A DNA stretch of 64,000 bases from UMGS1958 sp045542415 (GCA_045542415.1 JAZQKZ010000048.1:62001-126000); one strand, 5' to 3'. Positions 14,894 through 24,639 are shown, counted from the first letter of the stretch. The notes: generated by a model from the letters alone, not told the origin. Translations and numbers: made by a program.

Positions 14894-15418
14894 ATGGAAA
14901 AGAAATATACAATTCATATTCTCGCTATCAGAGCTATTGACAGTGCAACATTTGACTTGCCGCAGGAGCAAAATGCTATCATTGTTTGCACAGGGCGTGA
15001 AAACAAGTATATTAATATGTGCCTGCCGGAAAACAGGCTTATTATGAGATTTCCGGATGTTGAAGACAAAAGCTTTCCCGGTGCTTTTAACAGCGAACAT
15101 GCAAGAAAAATAATTCACTTTATACATAACTTATCCGAAAAAGTAACTGATATATACGTCTGCTGTTCCAAAGGCGGCTCACGAAGTCCGGCGGTTGCTG
15201 CCGCACTGCTCAGGATGTCCGGAAGAAGCGATAAAGCCGTATGGTGTAATCCCTATTATGTACCCAATACGCTCGTGTATTTAAGATTATGCCGTGAGTA
15301 CGGGTTTTTTACATCACCGTTTTCTGTATGGATTCGCACACTTATTAACAGGGCATCGTTTGTAATGGCGAAAAATGGAAGACCGCCCCGGTACGAGAGG
15401 TGGGAAATACTTAATTAA
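14894..15418 (+). CDS. Protein-tyrosine-phosphatase-like protein
   Basis: A 174-residue protein with a Cys-x5-Arg phosphatase loop: C91-S-K-G-G-S-R97-S, preceded by the hydrophobic strand TDIYVC. An Asp-containing segment RFPDVED (residues 52-58) is a possible general-acid region, as in dual-specificity phosphatases. No signal peptide. Start ATG 14894 after GTGAGGTGAAGG. It sits alone between the TIR-Nudix terminator and the restriction-modification genes. Similar predicted phosphatases are often annotated near accessory genes without known substrate. Catalytic competence is likely from the loop; the role is unknown. Confidence 0.7.
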   Translation: MEKKYTIHILAIRAIDSATFDLPQEQNAIIVCTGRENKYINMCLPENRLIMRFPDVEDKSFPGAFNSEHARKIIHFIHNLSEKVTDIYVCCSKGGSRSPAVAAALLRMSGRSDKAVWCNPYYVPNTLVYLRLCREYGFFTSPFSVWIRTLINRASFVMAKNGRPPRYERWEILN

Positions 15419-15452
15419 ATACAATATTCATTTATGTAAATATAATTATTTG

Positions 15453-15481
15453 TTGCATATTTGAATTTGTTATGTTATAAT
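15453..15481 (+). promoter_or_regulatory. Promoter of the restriction-modification genes
   Basis: TTGCAT (15453-15458) and TATAAT (15476-15481), spacer 17. The leader of about 145 bases contains a regulator gene relic. Confidence 0.7.
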
Positions 15482-15507
15482 AAAATCATGTGTTAACTTT
15501 AAAATAA

Positions 15508-15663
15508 GTGATAGTCAATGTTATCATAGATGGATTTGTAAGAATACATGGTGCTTTAAATTGTAAAACAGAAGATATTATAGAGTTGGTACCGGGAAAT
15601 GTACAAGCTGTTAGAAGCGAGGTAAACAGATATGAAAATAACAAACAAACCTACATATATTAG
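15508..15663 (+). pseudogene. 3' remnant of an XRE (controller-like) gene
   Basis: A 51-codon frame contains RIHGALNCKTEDIIELVP, which matches the C-terminal end of small Cro/CI-type regulators of the HTH_26 class (consensus of the kind L..aLnc..gDiiefvp). The helix-turn-helix half is missing and the only upstream start, a GTG, has no ribosome site. It overlaps the methyltransferase start in another frame. It looks like a deleted controller gene of the restriction-modification system. Confidence 0.55.
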
Positions 15664-18217
15664 CTTGTTTAGCAGTGCTGGTATTGGGTGTTACGGATTT
15701 AAGTTGGAGGGATTTGATTGTGTGGCAACAAACGAGTTAATCCCCAGACGATTGGAAATCCAAAAGTTTAACTGTAAATGTAAGTATGACAGCGGATATA
15801 TATGTGGTGATATTACTAATGAAGACATTAAAAGACAGCTGTACTCTCAAGTTGAATTCTGGAAAAGAAATGAGAACTTATCTTGTGTGGATGTAGTTAT
15901 TGCGACACCTCCGTGTCAGGGAATGTCCGTAGCCAATCATAAAAAAGGTAAGACGGAAATAGTAAGAAATTCTTTAGTAATAGAGTCGATTAAGATAATT
16001 AAGGATTTAAATCCACGTTTTTTTGTTTTTGAAAATGTTCCGGCATTCATGAAAACTATTTGTACAGATATTGATGGTAATAATAAAACAATTGCAGAAG
16101 CAATAGAAGAAAATCTCGGAAAGTTGTATTCCTACACGTCAAGAGTCATAAATTTTAAAAATTACGGAGCGTGTTCAAGCAGGCAAAGAACCGTTGTTAT
16201 AGGAGTGTCCAATGCTTACGCAGATGATGTATCTCCGCTTGAATTATATCCTGATTTAATGAAAGAACGTACGTTGAGAGAAGTGATTGGGGGATTGGAA
16301 TCATTAAATGAATTTGGAGAAATAGACCAAGATGATATATACCATGCTTTCAGAATATATCCTGAACATATGCGCGAATGGATTTCGGGTATTTCTGAGG
16401 GGCAATCAGCGTTTGATAATATAGATGACAATAAAAAGCCACATCAGGTTATAGATGGGAAAATTGTTATCAATCAGAGAAAAAATGCAGACAAATATAC
16501 AAGACAGTATTGGGACAAGGTTGGTCCGTGTATTCATACAAGAAACGACCAGCTTGCAAGTCAAAATACAATTCATCCGAGTGATGACCGTGTGTTTAGC
16601 ATTAGAGAATTGATGTTGATGATGACGGTTCCTGAGACGTTTAAATGGGTTGCAGAAGATATCGGTATATTAAATGGTCTGCCGGAAAAACAGAAAAGGG
16701 CTTTCCTGAAGAAAGAAGAGATAAAAATACGTCAGTCGTTAGGCGAAGCTGTGCCTACGGTGATTTTTCAATCTATTGCAAAGAAAATGGTGCAAGCACT
16801 GAAATGTACTTCCGTAAACAAAGCTACAATCAACAAAATAGTAACCTCATCTAACTTGGCTGATTTTGATGCTTTATTTGAGTATGTAAAAAAAAACCCA
16901 ATGAAGTTATCTCCTGCAATGTTGGGAAAAGTTGCTGAATTGGCTAATTCGAGCCGTACGGATAATGCTGCTTATTTTACAAGCAAGTCATTGATAACCG
17001 AAATGATGAAGGCTTTGCCTGATACCGATAAAGATACTGTCAGAATACTTGAGCCCTCTGTTGGAGTAGGTAATTTCATACCGTTAATTATTAAAAAATT
17101 CGAGGGTAAAAATATTATGCTTGATGTTGTGGATATAGATTCAAACAGCTTGGAAATCACAAAACTTATATTAAAGAATTATGATATACCAAGTAATTGT
17201 ACTATCAATTATATCCATGCGGATTTTTTACTATATGAATTTGACCGGAAATACGATTATATTATCGGAAATCCGCCATTCTATAAAATGAAATCAAATA
17301 ACAGGTTACTAAGTTTATATAGGAGAAATGCCGTTAATAAAAATACAACTAATATTTGTTCCTTTTTTTTGGATAAAGCAATGAAAATAGGAAATTATGT
17401 TTCATTAGTATTCCCTAAGTTTCTTTTGAATACACCGGAATTTGCTCCATCAAGAGAATACATTGCAGAAAAATCTGTGGAATGCATAATTGATTTTGGA
17501 GAAAAAGGGTTTCCGGGAGTTCTTGTCGAAACATTGGCTATTTTTATAAACAATACATCAAAACCATCAAAAACCCGTGTAGTATCAGTTACACACGGTA
17601 TATATTTAATGCAACAGCAAAAATATATATTTGATGAAAAACTGCCGTATTGGATTATATATAGGAACCAAGCATTTGACGATGTGTGCAAAAAATTAGA
17701 TTTTAATGTTTTTAAGGTTTTCAGAGATAGACAAATAACAAATAAGGTACTGTCAGAAAATGGTGATATAAGGGTTTTAAAATCAAGGAATATAAATGAT
17801 GAGGGAACAAAAATTATAGATATTGCCGGATATGATTCTTATATATCTCTTGAAGAAGCTCAAAATTTAGCGGTGTTTGACTACTATAAAAGAAGTGATG
17901 TCTATCTGACTCCGAATATGACATATAAGCCAAGAGTAATCAAAAAGCCTAAAGATGTTCTTGTTAATGGCTCTCTTGCAATTTTAATACCAAAAGGAAC
18001 AGAGGAGCTGTCCGAAGAACAAATGTTATATTTTTCAACAGATGAATATAGAAGTTTTTATCAAATTGCAAGGAATTACCAGACACGCTCTTTGAATGTA
18101 GATGCTTGTTCAGTATTTTTTTATGGATTGTTGCGTAAAGATGAGAAAAAATCACCAATAACAGAGAAATTCAGGGAAGAAGATTTTCAAGTATCATTAA
18201 CTGATTTATTAAAGTGA
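15632..18217 (+). CDS. Fused m5C / N6-adenine DNA methyltransferase
   Basis: An 861-residue fusion of two modification enzymes. The N-terminal half is a C5-cytosine methyltransferase: motif I LFSSAGIGCYGFKLEG, motif IV PPCQG with catalytic Cys95, motif VI ENVP (133-136), motif VIII SRQRTVVIGV. The C-terminal half is an N6-adenine methyltransferase: motif I LEPSVGVGNF (near 474) and motif IV NPPF (547-550), followed by a probable target-recognition region. Two activities in one chain suit an asymmetric site whose strands need different marks. The same fusion is known from M.Esp3I. The HNH nuclease gene follows 10 bases downstream. Start ATG 15632 after AGCGAGG. Confidence 0.9.
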   Translation: MKITNKPTYISLFSSAGIGCYGFKLEGFDCVATNELIPRRLEIQKFNCKCKYDSGYICGDITNEDIKRQLYSQVEFWKRNENLSCVDVVIATPPCQGMSVANHKKGKTEIVRNSLVIESIKIIKDLNPRFFVFENVPAFMKTICTDIDGNNKTIAEAIEENLGKLYSYTSRVINFKNYGACSSRQRTVVIGVSNAYADDVSPLELYPDLMKERTLREVIGGLESLNEFGEIDQDDIYHAFRIYPEHMREWISGISEGQSAFDNIDDNKKPHQVIDGKIVINQRKNADKYTRQYWDKVGPCIHTRNDQLASQNTIHPSDDRVFSIRELMLMMTVPETFKWVAEDIGILNGLPEKQKRAFLKKEEIKIRQSLGEAVPTVIFQSIAKKMVQALKCTSVNKATINKIVTSSNLADFDALFEYVKKNPMKLSPAMLGKVAELANSSRTDNAAYFTSKSLITEMMKALPDTDKDTVRILEPSVGVGNFIPLIIKKFEGKNIMLDVVDIDSNSLEITKLILKNYDIPSNCTINYIHADFLLYEFDRKYDYIIGNPPFYKMKSNNRLLSLYRRNAVNKNTTNICSFFLDKAMKIGNYVSLVFPKFLLNTPEFAPSREYIAEKSVECIIDFGEKGFPGVLVETLAIFINNTSKPSKTRVVSVTHGIYLMQQQKYIFDEKLPYWIIYRNQAFDDVCKKLDFNVFKVFRDRQITNKVLSENGDIRVLKSRNINDEGTKIIDIAGYDSYISLEEAQNLAVFDYYKRSDVYLTPNMTYKPRVIKKPKDVLVNGSLAILIPKGTEELSEEQMLYFSTDEYRSFYQIARNYQTRSLNVDACSVFFYGLLRKDEKKSPITEKFREEDFQVSLTDLLK

Positions 18218-18227
18218 GGGGAGAGTT

Positions 18228-19451
18228 ATGTTAACACAACAAGCAATTATAGATTTTTGCAACCAATATGATTATGACATAAGAAAGTCAGGAAATGGAA
18301 GATGGATTGACCAAAAATGTGCAGCAGATGTGGTTACAGTAATAGCTGATTGTATTTATAACTATGAACTTGAAAATAGAGGCGGTTCATTTTCCTCGCT
18401 TGATATTTGGCACTATGATTACGCTATTGAGAATATAGAAGAAATTTTTAAAAAGCCCGGTGTTGAAAGTAAAAGTGCAAAAAATGAATATGACAAATTT
18501 TTTCAGCAGCCAATGGAGATGTTAGCAAACGCACGGGTGCTTTCAAAGAATAAGCAAGGCAATCGTAATATCTATAAAGTTAATAATGTAGAGGTATTAG
18601 AATACATTGCTTTGCGTGAAAGGAATGCACTGTTCTTTTTAAAAACCTACATTGAAAAAGTTCTTAGTGATAGTGGTATTTATGATGTGTTTGAAGAGTT
18701 TTTTGGTCAACAGACTAAAGAAGCCTATCAAAAGGTTAAAACAGCATTTTCAAACTTCACCATCAGATATACAAAAATTAACGGAGAGGTTGAATGTAAC
18801 CGTATTTTTATCAAGGTATTAAATCCGTTAGCTTATTTTAAAAATTCCAGGGGAACGGAAAAGGGAAGGATTTCAGAACAAAATATTACTTATGATATGT
18901 TGATGTATAACCGCAATAATTTCAGGGATATTTATTCCGATAAGCCGAAAGGAGTAACGAGAAAGGATTACGCTGCGGTTCACCCGGCTGAAGTGAATGA
19001 AGCATATTATCATTACCAATCTGCGAAAGCAAAAAGATTTCTCCGCTTGTTTAATGATCAGAATCGAAACGGACAACCGGAACATTTGGAAATCTCGCAT
19101 ATGCATGACAAAGCAATACATATGCACCATATTTTTCCGGAGTCTGTTTTCCCTGAAATTTGTTACTACTTAGAAAATATTATCGCCCTTACCCCAACGC
19201 AACATTTAAATTATGCTCATCCGAATGGTAAGACGCAGGAAATTGACGAACAATATCAACATTTATTGCTGTTGTCTAAAGCGGATAGAATACAAGAAAA
19301 TTTAACTGATGTAGCAGTTGAAAAAATATATGAATTTTCGAACTTTCTCTTTGTTTTAAATGTTGGGTTTGATAATGATGACTTGTTAGAAATTGCCGAT
19401 ATGGATTTTTGTGCGGTGGTAAATGCAATTAATGTTCATTATGCAGTATAA
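18228..19451 (+). CDS. HNH restriction endonuclease, likely type IIS
   Basis: A 407-residue protein with a C-terminal beta-beta-alpha-metal (HNH) nuclease motif: IHMHHIFPES (His300-His301), then YLENIIALTPTQHLNYAHP with the Asn and downstream His residues. The N-terminal ~230 residues are probably the DNA-recognition part. It starts at ATG 18228 after AGGGGAGAG, 10 bases behind the fused methyltransferase, so it is its cognate nuclease. The Eco31I endonuclease, related to Esp3I and BsaI, has a single HNH site, and these enzymes recognise GTCTC-containing sites; a related specificity is a reasonable guess, not shown. Confidence 0.8.
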   Translation: MLTQQAIIDFCNQYDYDIRKSGNGRWIDQKCAADVVTVIADCIYNYELENRGGSFSSLDIWHYDYAIENIEEIFKKPGVESKSAKNEYDKFFQQPMEMLANARVLSKNKQGNRNIYKVNNVEVLEYIALRERNALFFLKTYIEKVLSDSGIYDVFEEFFGQQTKEAYQKVKTAFSNFTIRYTKINGEVECNRIFIKVLNPLAYFKNSRGTEKGRISEQNITYDMLMYNRNNFRDIYSDKPKGVTRKDYAAVHPAEVNEAYYHYQSAKAKRFLRLFNDQNRNGQPEHLEISHMHDKAIHMHHIFPESVFPEICYYLENIIALTPTQHLNYAHPNGKTQEIDEQYQHLLLLSKADRIQENLTDVAVEKIYEFSNFLFVLNVGFDNDDLLEIADMDFCAVVNAINVHYAV

Positions 19452-19495
19452 GACTAAAAATTTAAGAGATTAAAGCATTTTTATAAATACGGATT

Positions 19496-19538
19496 GAGGC
19501 AAAGAGGCGGTTAAACGGTCTCTTTGCCTCCCTTTTTT
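19496..19538 (+). terminator. Terminator of the restriction-modification operon
   Basis: GAGGCAAAGAG (19496-19506) pairs perfectly with CTCTTTGCCTC (19520-19530), followed by a T6 run. Confidence 0.88.
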
Positions 19539-19568
19539 ATGTTCCCCTCGTCAAATGCGAATAAAGCC

Positions 19569-19597
19569 TTGTCATATTACGTCGAATCTGATATAAT
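19569..19597 (+). promoter_or_regulatory. Promoter of the TIR-NACHT gene
   Basis: TTGTCA (19569-19574) and TATAAT (19592-19597), spacer 17, about 32 bases before ATG 19630. The gene is therefore a single-gene unit. Confidence 0.75.
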
Positions 19598-19629
19598 ATA
19601 TACATCCAATAACAAACAGGAGGCCGCAG

Positions 19630-22600
19630 ATGGAGCGTATTAATGATTTTTTTATCTCCCATAACAGCGATGATAAGGAGCATGCCCGTGCTTTGTATAA
19701 TGTTCTGAAAGCTATTAATCCTGAATGGGAAATATGGCTTGATTGCAGTGATAAGAGACCGCTGGAGGTGGAGCGTGAATGGTGTGACGCTATGCATAAG
19801 GCGGCAGGTGCGTCTAAATATCTTATATTTGTTACAAGCTCTCCTGATTATCTCAAGGACGGAGGCGGCTGGGTATATGAGGAGGTTTCCTATTTCCATT
19901 CCCGTAAGGCTACAAGAATAAAGCGTAATGCGGCAGACAGAACTATTGCTTACTTCGGAATATTTTTGGGCGGCTGTGACCTTGAAAACGAGCTTTTTAA
20001 TGACCCGGATAAGGGGGCTACATACAATATCCTTTATAACAGTCCTCAGCATCTGATGCTTGCGGAGGGTGAATCGGTGGAAATGGCGGCAGAGCGAATC
20101 CGGGACAAGGTTATGCACCTGATGTCTGAGAAATCATCCGCACTTGCTGCAGAACTGCTGGATAAGGTGAACAGCTTTGCTTGCGAAAGAGAAAAGCAGG
20201 ACGAGATGTTTTCAAGAACGGCAATCTGCGACAGACTTATCCCGCCGCTTGCGCGTGAGGGTGACTCCGATACAGACTTTGACGGATTATGCGATATACT
20301 TTCACACTCGCATGTCGCAATATTCAGTAATGAGGGCGGCTGCGGCAAGACTACGCTTCTGACAAAGCTGTTCTACCATTATCTTGATAAAGCCGGGCTT
20401 GGGGGAAGTGCCGGTGAGACAATGATTCCGATTTATATCGAAGCAAAGACGCTGTCGGCGGAAAACTTTCTTATACTCAGGTATATATCACACACCCTTT
20501 ACGGTGAATATACCGCAATGACAGACCGCTTTACAGGAGATACGGTTAAAAAAATCGGTAACGAATTTTCTCTGCAAACAGCTCAGCCGGGATATCTGCT
20601 GTTGATTGACGGATATAATGAAATTCCTGAAGCAAGCCTTTCGGCGTTCGATAAGGAGCTTAAAGACTTTATGCCCGGCGGAAGATACAGTAATGTGCGG
20701 CTTGTGATTTCAAGCAGAGAGTCGGGGACGGTGTTCCGTGAGGAGGCTTTTTGTGAGCTGCGTCTGGAAAAGCTGAGCAATCTGACCGTGAGCGAATACA
20801 TGAAGGAAAATAACGCATGGCACGGAAAAATTGAAGAGACGCTTTTTGATATTCTTAAGATACCGATGTATTTAAAGCTGTATGTGGAAACTGCGGCGAA
20901 TAATCAGATTCACAGCAAGTCAGACCTGTTGATGGAGTTTGTAAAATGGCAAAGCGGCAAGGATGCGGAAACCTCAACAACGGACAGGCAGAAAGCACAG
21001 TTTCACATAATGCTCTATCACATCCTGCCACTGCTTGCACACCGCATGGCTATGACCAATCAGTTGTCAAGGGGCAGTGCGGTTGACGAGTCGGAGCTGG
21101 AGGAGATTTTTGAGACGTGTTCCTCGCTTATAAAGGAAACACCGTACCGTAAATATTTCGGAAGTGAGTACCGTGAAATGCTGCGGCTTTCGGAGTTTAA
21201 TACATGGGACAGCTTTGATATAATGGACGTGTCGTTGAGCTATTTCACGCAGACATGCAAGCTTTTGCGTAAGAGTACCGACGGCAGATTTGATTTTATA
21301 CATCAGGTCTATCGTGAATTTTTCTGTGCATTGTTTATATCCGAGGATATAAAACGCTCGGCTTCCGTTCGCGGCAGATGTATGTCACTTGAGCCGTCGG
21401 AGCTTAAGCCCGATATAAAGGAGTTCGTTGCCGGACTGTTAAGTGAGAGTATGCCGCACTATGACAAGGATAATGACCGTTGGGAATATTCCTGCAATGA
21501 TGACTCATATCTCATCGCATTGATGGATATTTCAAGAGAAACCGGACAAAAGGACAATCCGGTATATATATCAAATGTTGTGGAGCTGTTGAAATATGCA
21601 CGCCGCAATAATTTGTCGGGCTGTGATTTTTCGGGGCTTGACCTGACGGGTTGCGATTTGCGTACATGCCTTATGTACCGCCGTGACAGCTATGGAGAGT
21701 ATGCATCCTCCTTTGCAGGTGCAAAAATCAACAGAGAGAATTTGCTCTGCGGTAATCATTTTTCGGCAATCACTGCGGCGTGTCTCAATGACGAATATCT
21801 GGCATCAGCCGACGCATTGGGAGTTATAAAGCTCTGGAGCCGTGACAGGAGAGTGAGTATTCCGCTTAAAACACTAACAGATGTCAGATGTAACATAAAA
21901 AAGCTGATATTCTCGCCCGACGGCAAGGCACTTTATGCGGCGACACCTCATGAAATACTTGAAATAGAGCTTCCGGAGGGTGACTTTGCACAGGTAAAGC
22001 CCAGGGTACTGTATGAAACGAGCAAGATACTGCGTGATATCAGGCTTGGTAAGGATAATGAAATTCTTTTTTCAACGGTGTTTAATTCGTTCAATTATAA
22101 GAGTATATCCGAGCCGCAGGCTCCTGATTTACACAAGTTCAGGGCGATAAGCAGCTGCTCGGCAGTGAATGCATCGGGAAATCAGGTTGCTTTCGGGCAT
22201 ATAGCCGGACATAAGGGACTTAAAATATATAATTACAGTGAAGAGGCAGATGAATGGATTGAGCAGAAGGTGGGCTATTCGCTGTTGCTTGAACAGTATA
22301 TCATGGAGCAGGAGGAGGCTTTACGGAGCTTTGGCTACTATGATGTATTCCCGCATGACGGTGATGATGCACCGCTTATGAGCAAGGGGCGTTCGAGCTA
22401 TTTCATACATTTACAGCTTCAGTTTGAGGACAGAACTCATTATCATGAGGAGATGCCGGAAAAGATAATCAGGCGGATTCTAAAGCTGCTCAGGGTCAAC
22501 GGAATAATGCTTAATCCCGACCAGCTCAAGGAGATATGGCGGATTGCAACGGAGTACAAGGAAAAGCTGGAGGTGCTTAGGGAGGAAAATCCGCTGCTGC

Positions 22601-24402
22601 TTTTCGTTTCGGGCAGAAAAATAGAAAGCGTGGCCTACAGGGAGGATGCGGATATCCTACTGCTCTCATGCATTAATGTATTTGAAGTCAACGGTAAGGA
22701 CAGCTATGACAGCGTAGTGCTTGAGCTTAACACAAGAACGCTTGAGACCCGTGCTATAACCCGTTTCGGGGGTGTGTGCGGTCTGAGAGCGTGGTATTCG
22801 GGTGACGGAATTATTATCGGCGGTGAATACCGATTGTCGGTCTATGATTTACAGGGCGATAAAATGAAAAGTATTTCAGCCCTCTCGAAGAAAATATACA
22901 AGGTGTTTCAGCCCGAACACAGCAGCAGTGCTTTTGCGGCGGCGTATCATTTTATATATGAGACGGACGAGAACGGACGCTGTATAAACTGCTTCAACAA
23001 TAGTCTCGGTTCATACAATGTTGCCTATTGCATGGACGAAAACGGCGAAAGGTATCTTGTAAGAGTCTCTGATTTGAAAAAAACAGCGGAGGAGAAGCCG
23101 AAAGTAACGGCATTAAAGCTTTCAAACGGTTCCTACAGGACAGTACCAAACTGTCTTACCGTATGCAAGGAAAGAAGCACTGAGGAGTCGGGACGTGTTG
23201 CACAGATGTATTCGGAAAAGCTGGTATTCTTTGATAACGGAATCAGGACGGACGAGCTGGAGATATGCTATAAGCTGTTTGTATGCGGCTGTGATTTTTC
23301 GGGCGTGAGGGGTACGCTGGCAAATCCGCATGATTTGCAGCTGCTTTATAAATACGGAGCGAAAACCGACATTGTCTCGCATGAATATGAAGGAGTACAG
23401 ACTGACATGGGTACGGCAGCAGTGTCCGACAGGGAATTTGAGCCGGAAAGTATTGATGCGGTGACACCGTATATATACCGTCCCGGAATGAGTGTAATAA
23501 AAAGAAACTTTTACAAACAGATCAAGGGCAAGGATAAGCTTGTTGCATTAAAGACGTGGAACAGGATTTATACGGGCTTTTGTGAAAACCGTGAGCTTGA
23601 GGCGGCTGATTATTCCATTCTTGAGTGGGTGAGCAAGCTGTCGTGCGTAACCTCAAAAATGATTTATGAGCTGATGAGTGCAGGCATAGTTGAAAAACCG
23701 ACCCGGTATGAGTATCTGCCGGAGGCGGTTGATGCACGAATGGCGGATTGCCTGCATCATACCTTTAAGCTGCTGATCAGATATGCATTTACTGACGGTG
23801 AAACGGTGGAAGAGCCGTTTATCTATACGCTTACACCCTTTTACGGACAGGCACTTCTGCTTGAAAGTGCAGGAGAAAAGCCGTTAAAGACGGATATGGA
23901 GAAAACCGTATTGGTAAGGGAAACCATGATACGCAATGCATGGTTTTGTACAGCACTTAACCGCAGCGGCGGCGAATTGGTAAGCCATGCGTTCCGCACG
24001 GTGTTCCGTACGGAGGACCATGCAGACGGAGTAGGAAGAATAGATGCATATGTAAAGCTTAACGAGCAGGCATTTTTTGTCGAGACATTCCGAAAGTCGC
24101 TGACGGACAAAAAGGAAGAAAATATCGCAAACAAGGTGGAGAGGCTGTCGCTCATGGCGACATATTTCAGACATCTTATGAACGGTGACAATGCCGAGCG
24201 GCTTAGTGTTGCACCGGTATTGGTTATGATATGCGAGGACTATGAGCATTGCCGTGAAATAAACCGCATTATATGCGATATTGCTCCGCAGGTGCGGAAG
24301 CTGTTTACATATGATACTCTGATTGAGTCGGGGGCGAGCGACAATCATTTTGAGTTTATAAACGGTGAGCCGTTTGCGGTAAGGCTTGAGGATTTGGTTT
24401 AA
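19630..24402 (+). CDS. TIR-NACHT (NLR-like) giant defence protein
   Basis: A 1590-residue STAND NTPase. Residues ~1-165 are a TIR domain (DFFISHNSDD; GGWVYEEV with Glu85 in the catalytic position). The NACHT ATPase has Walker A GGCGKTT (235-241), Walker B LLLIDGYNE (322-330) and sensor VISSR (358-362). A pentapeptide-like segment (SGCDFSGLDLTGCDL, near 662) is followed by WD40-like strands (ASADALGVIKLWSRD) and a long sensor region. The C-terminal part (~1310-1590) resembles the replication-relaxation family: a winged-helix stretch (ILEWVSKLSCVTSKMIYELM) and a nuclease-fold-like DAYVKLNEQAFFVETFRKS. ATG 19630 follows AGGAGG. Base composition is richer in GC than the preceding genes, suggesting separate acquisition. 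Likely an abortive-infection NLR whose TIR depletes NAD on sensing phage. Confidence 0.85.
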   Translation: MERINDFFISHNSDDKEHARALYNVLKAINPEWEIWLDCSDKRPLEVEREWCDAMHKAAGASKYLIFVTSSPDYLKDGGGWVYEEVSYFHSRKATRIKRNAADRTIAYFGIFLGGCDLENELFNDPDKGATYNILYNSPQHLMLAEGESVEMAAERIRDKVMHLMSEKSSALAAELLDKVNSFACEREKQDEMFSRTAICDRLIPPLAREGDSDTDFDGLCDILSHSHVAIFSNEGGCGKTTLLTKLFYHYLDKAGLGGSAGETMIPIYIEAKTLSAENFLILRYISHTLYGEYTAMTDRFTGDTVKKIGNEFSLQTAQPGYLLLIDGYNEIPEASLSAFDKELKDFMPGGRYSNVRLVISSRESGTVFREEAFCELRLEKLSNLTVSEYMKENNAWHGKIEETLFDILKIPMYLKLYVETAANNQIHSKSDLLMEFVKWQSGKDAETSTTDRQKAQFHIMLYHILPLLAHRMAMTNQLSRGSAVDESELEEIFETCSSLIKETPYRKYFGSEYREMLRLSEFNTWDSFDIMDVSLSYFTQTCKLLRKSTDGRFDFIHQVYREFFCALFISEDIKRSASVRGRCMSLEPSELKPDIKEFVAGLLSESMPHYDKDNDRWEYSCNDDSYLIALMDISRETGQKDNPVYISNVVELLKYARRNNLSGCDFSGLDLTGCDLRTCLMYRRDSYGEYASSFAGAKINRENLLCGNHFSAITAACLNDEYLASADALGVIKLWSRDRRVSIPLKTLTDVRCNIKKLIFSPDGKALYAATPHEILEIELPEGDFAQVKPRVLYETSKILRDIRLGKDNEILFSTVFNSFNYKSISEPQAPDLHKFRAISSCSAVNASGNQVAFGHIAGHKGLKIYNYSEEADEWIEQKVGYSLLLEQYIMEQEEALRSFGYYDVFPHDGDDAPLMSKGRSSYFIHLQLQFEDRTHYHEEMPEKIIRRILKLLRVNGIMLNPDQLKEIWRIATEYKEKLEVLREENPLLLFVSGRKIESVAYREDADILLLSCINVFEVNGKDSYDSVVLELNTRTLETRAITRFGGVCGLRAWYSGDGIIIGGEYRLSVYDLQGDKMKSISALSKKIYKVFQPEHSSSAFAAAYHFIYETDENGRCINCFNNSLGSYNVAYCMDENGERYLVRVSDLKKTAEEKPKVTALKLSNGSYRTVPNCLTVCKERSTEESGRVAQMYSEKLVFFDNGIRTDELEICYKLFVCGCDFSGVRGTLANPHDLQLLYKYGAKTDIVSHEYEGVQTDMGTAAVSDREFEPESIDAVTPYIYRPGMSVIKRNFYKQIKGKDKLVALKTWNRIYTGFCENRELEAADYSILEWVSKLSCVTSKMIYELMSAGIVEKPTRYEYLPEAVDARMADCLHHTFKLLIRYAFTDGETVEEPFIYTLTPFYGQALLLESAGEKPLKTDMEKTVLVRETMIRNAWFCTALNRSGGELVSHAFRTVFRTEDHADGVGRIDAYVKLNEQAFFVETFRKSLTDKKEENIANKVERLSLMATYFRHLMNGDNAERLSVAPVLVMICEDYEHCREINRIICDIAPQVRKLFTYDTLIESGASDNHFEFINGEPFAVRLEDLV

Positions 24403-24404
24403 GA

Positions 24405-24447
24405 TAAGGCACAGTCGGTATTTTTATGCCGTCTGTGTCTTTTTTGG
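24405..24447 (+). terminator. Terminator of the TIR-NACHT gene
   Basis: An imperfect stem of GGCACAG-TCGG with CCG-TCTGTGTC followed by T6 directly after the stop codon. Confidence 0.65.
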
Positions 24448-24551
24448 TTTGCGTCGGATTACAAAAGAACAATTTATCCTATAAAACAATCACAAAATAT
24501 CGTTATTTTACAACAGAATTATTTGTATTTGTGCTGTTTTTCAATAAATCC

Positions 24552-24580
24552 TTGACAGTCACGGCAAATTTTGCTATAAT
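24552..24580 (+). promoter_or_regulatory. Promoter of the pectinesterase gene
   Basis: Perfect TTGACA (24552-24557) and TATAAT (24575-24580), spacer 17, about 60 bases before ATG 24640. Confidence 0.85.
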
Positions 24581-24639
24581 AATATTATAGTATATTATGC
24601 CCATAGTGGCTTATACACAAGGGTAAAGGAGGAATTTTT

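Noticed and set aside
23884..24348. 154-codon minus-strand frame inside the TIR-NACHT gene
   Set aside because: Shadow of a well-supported long coding region; no ribosome site or similarity.
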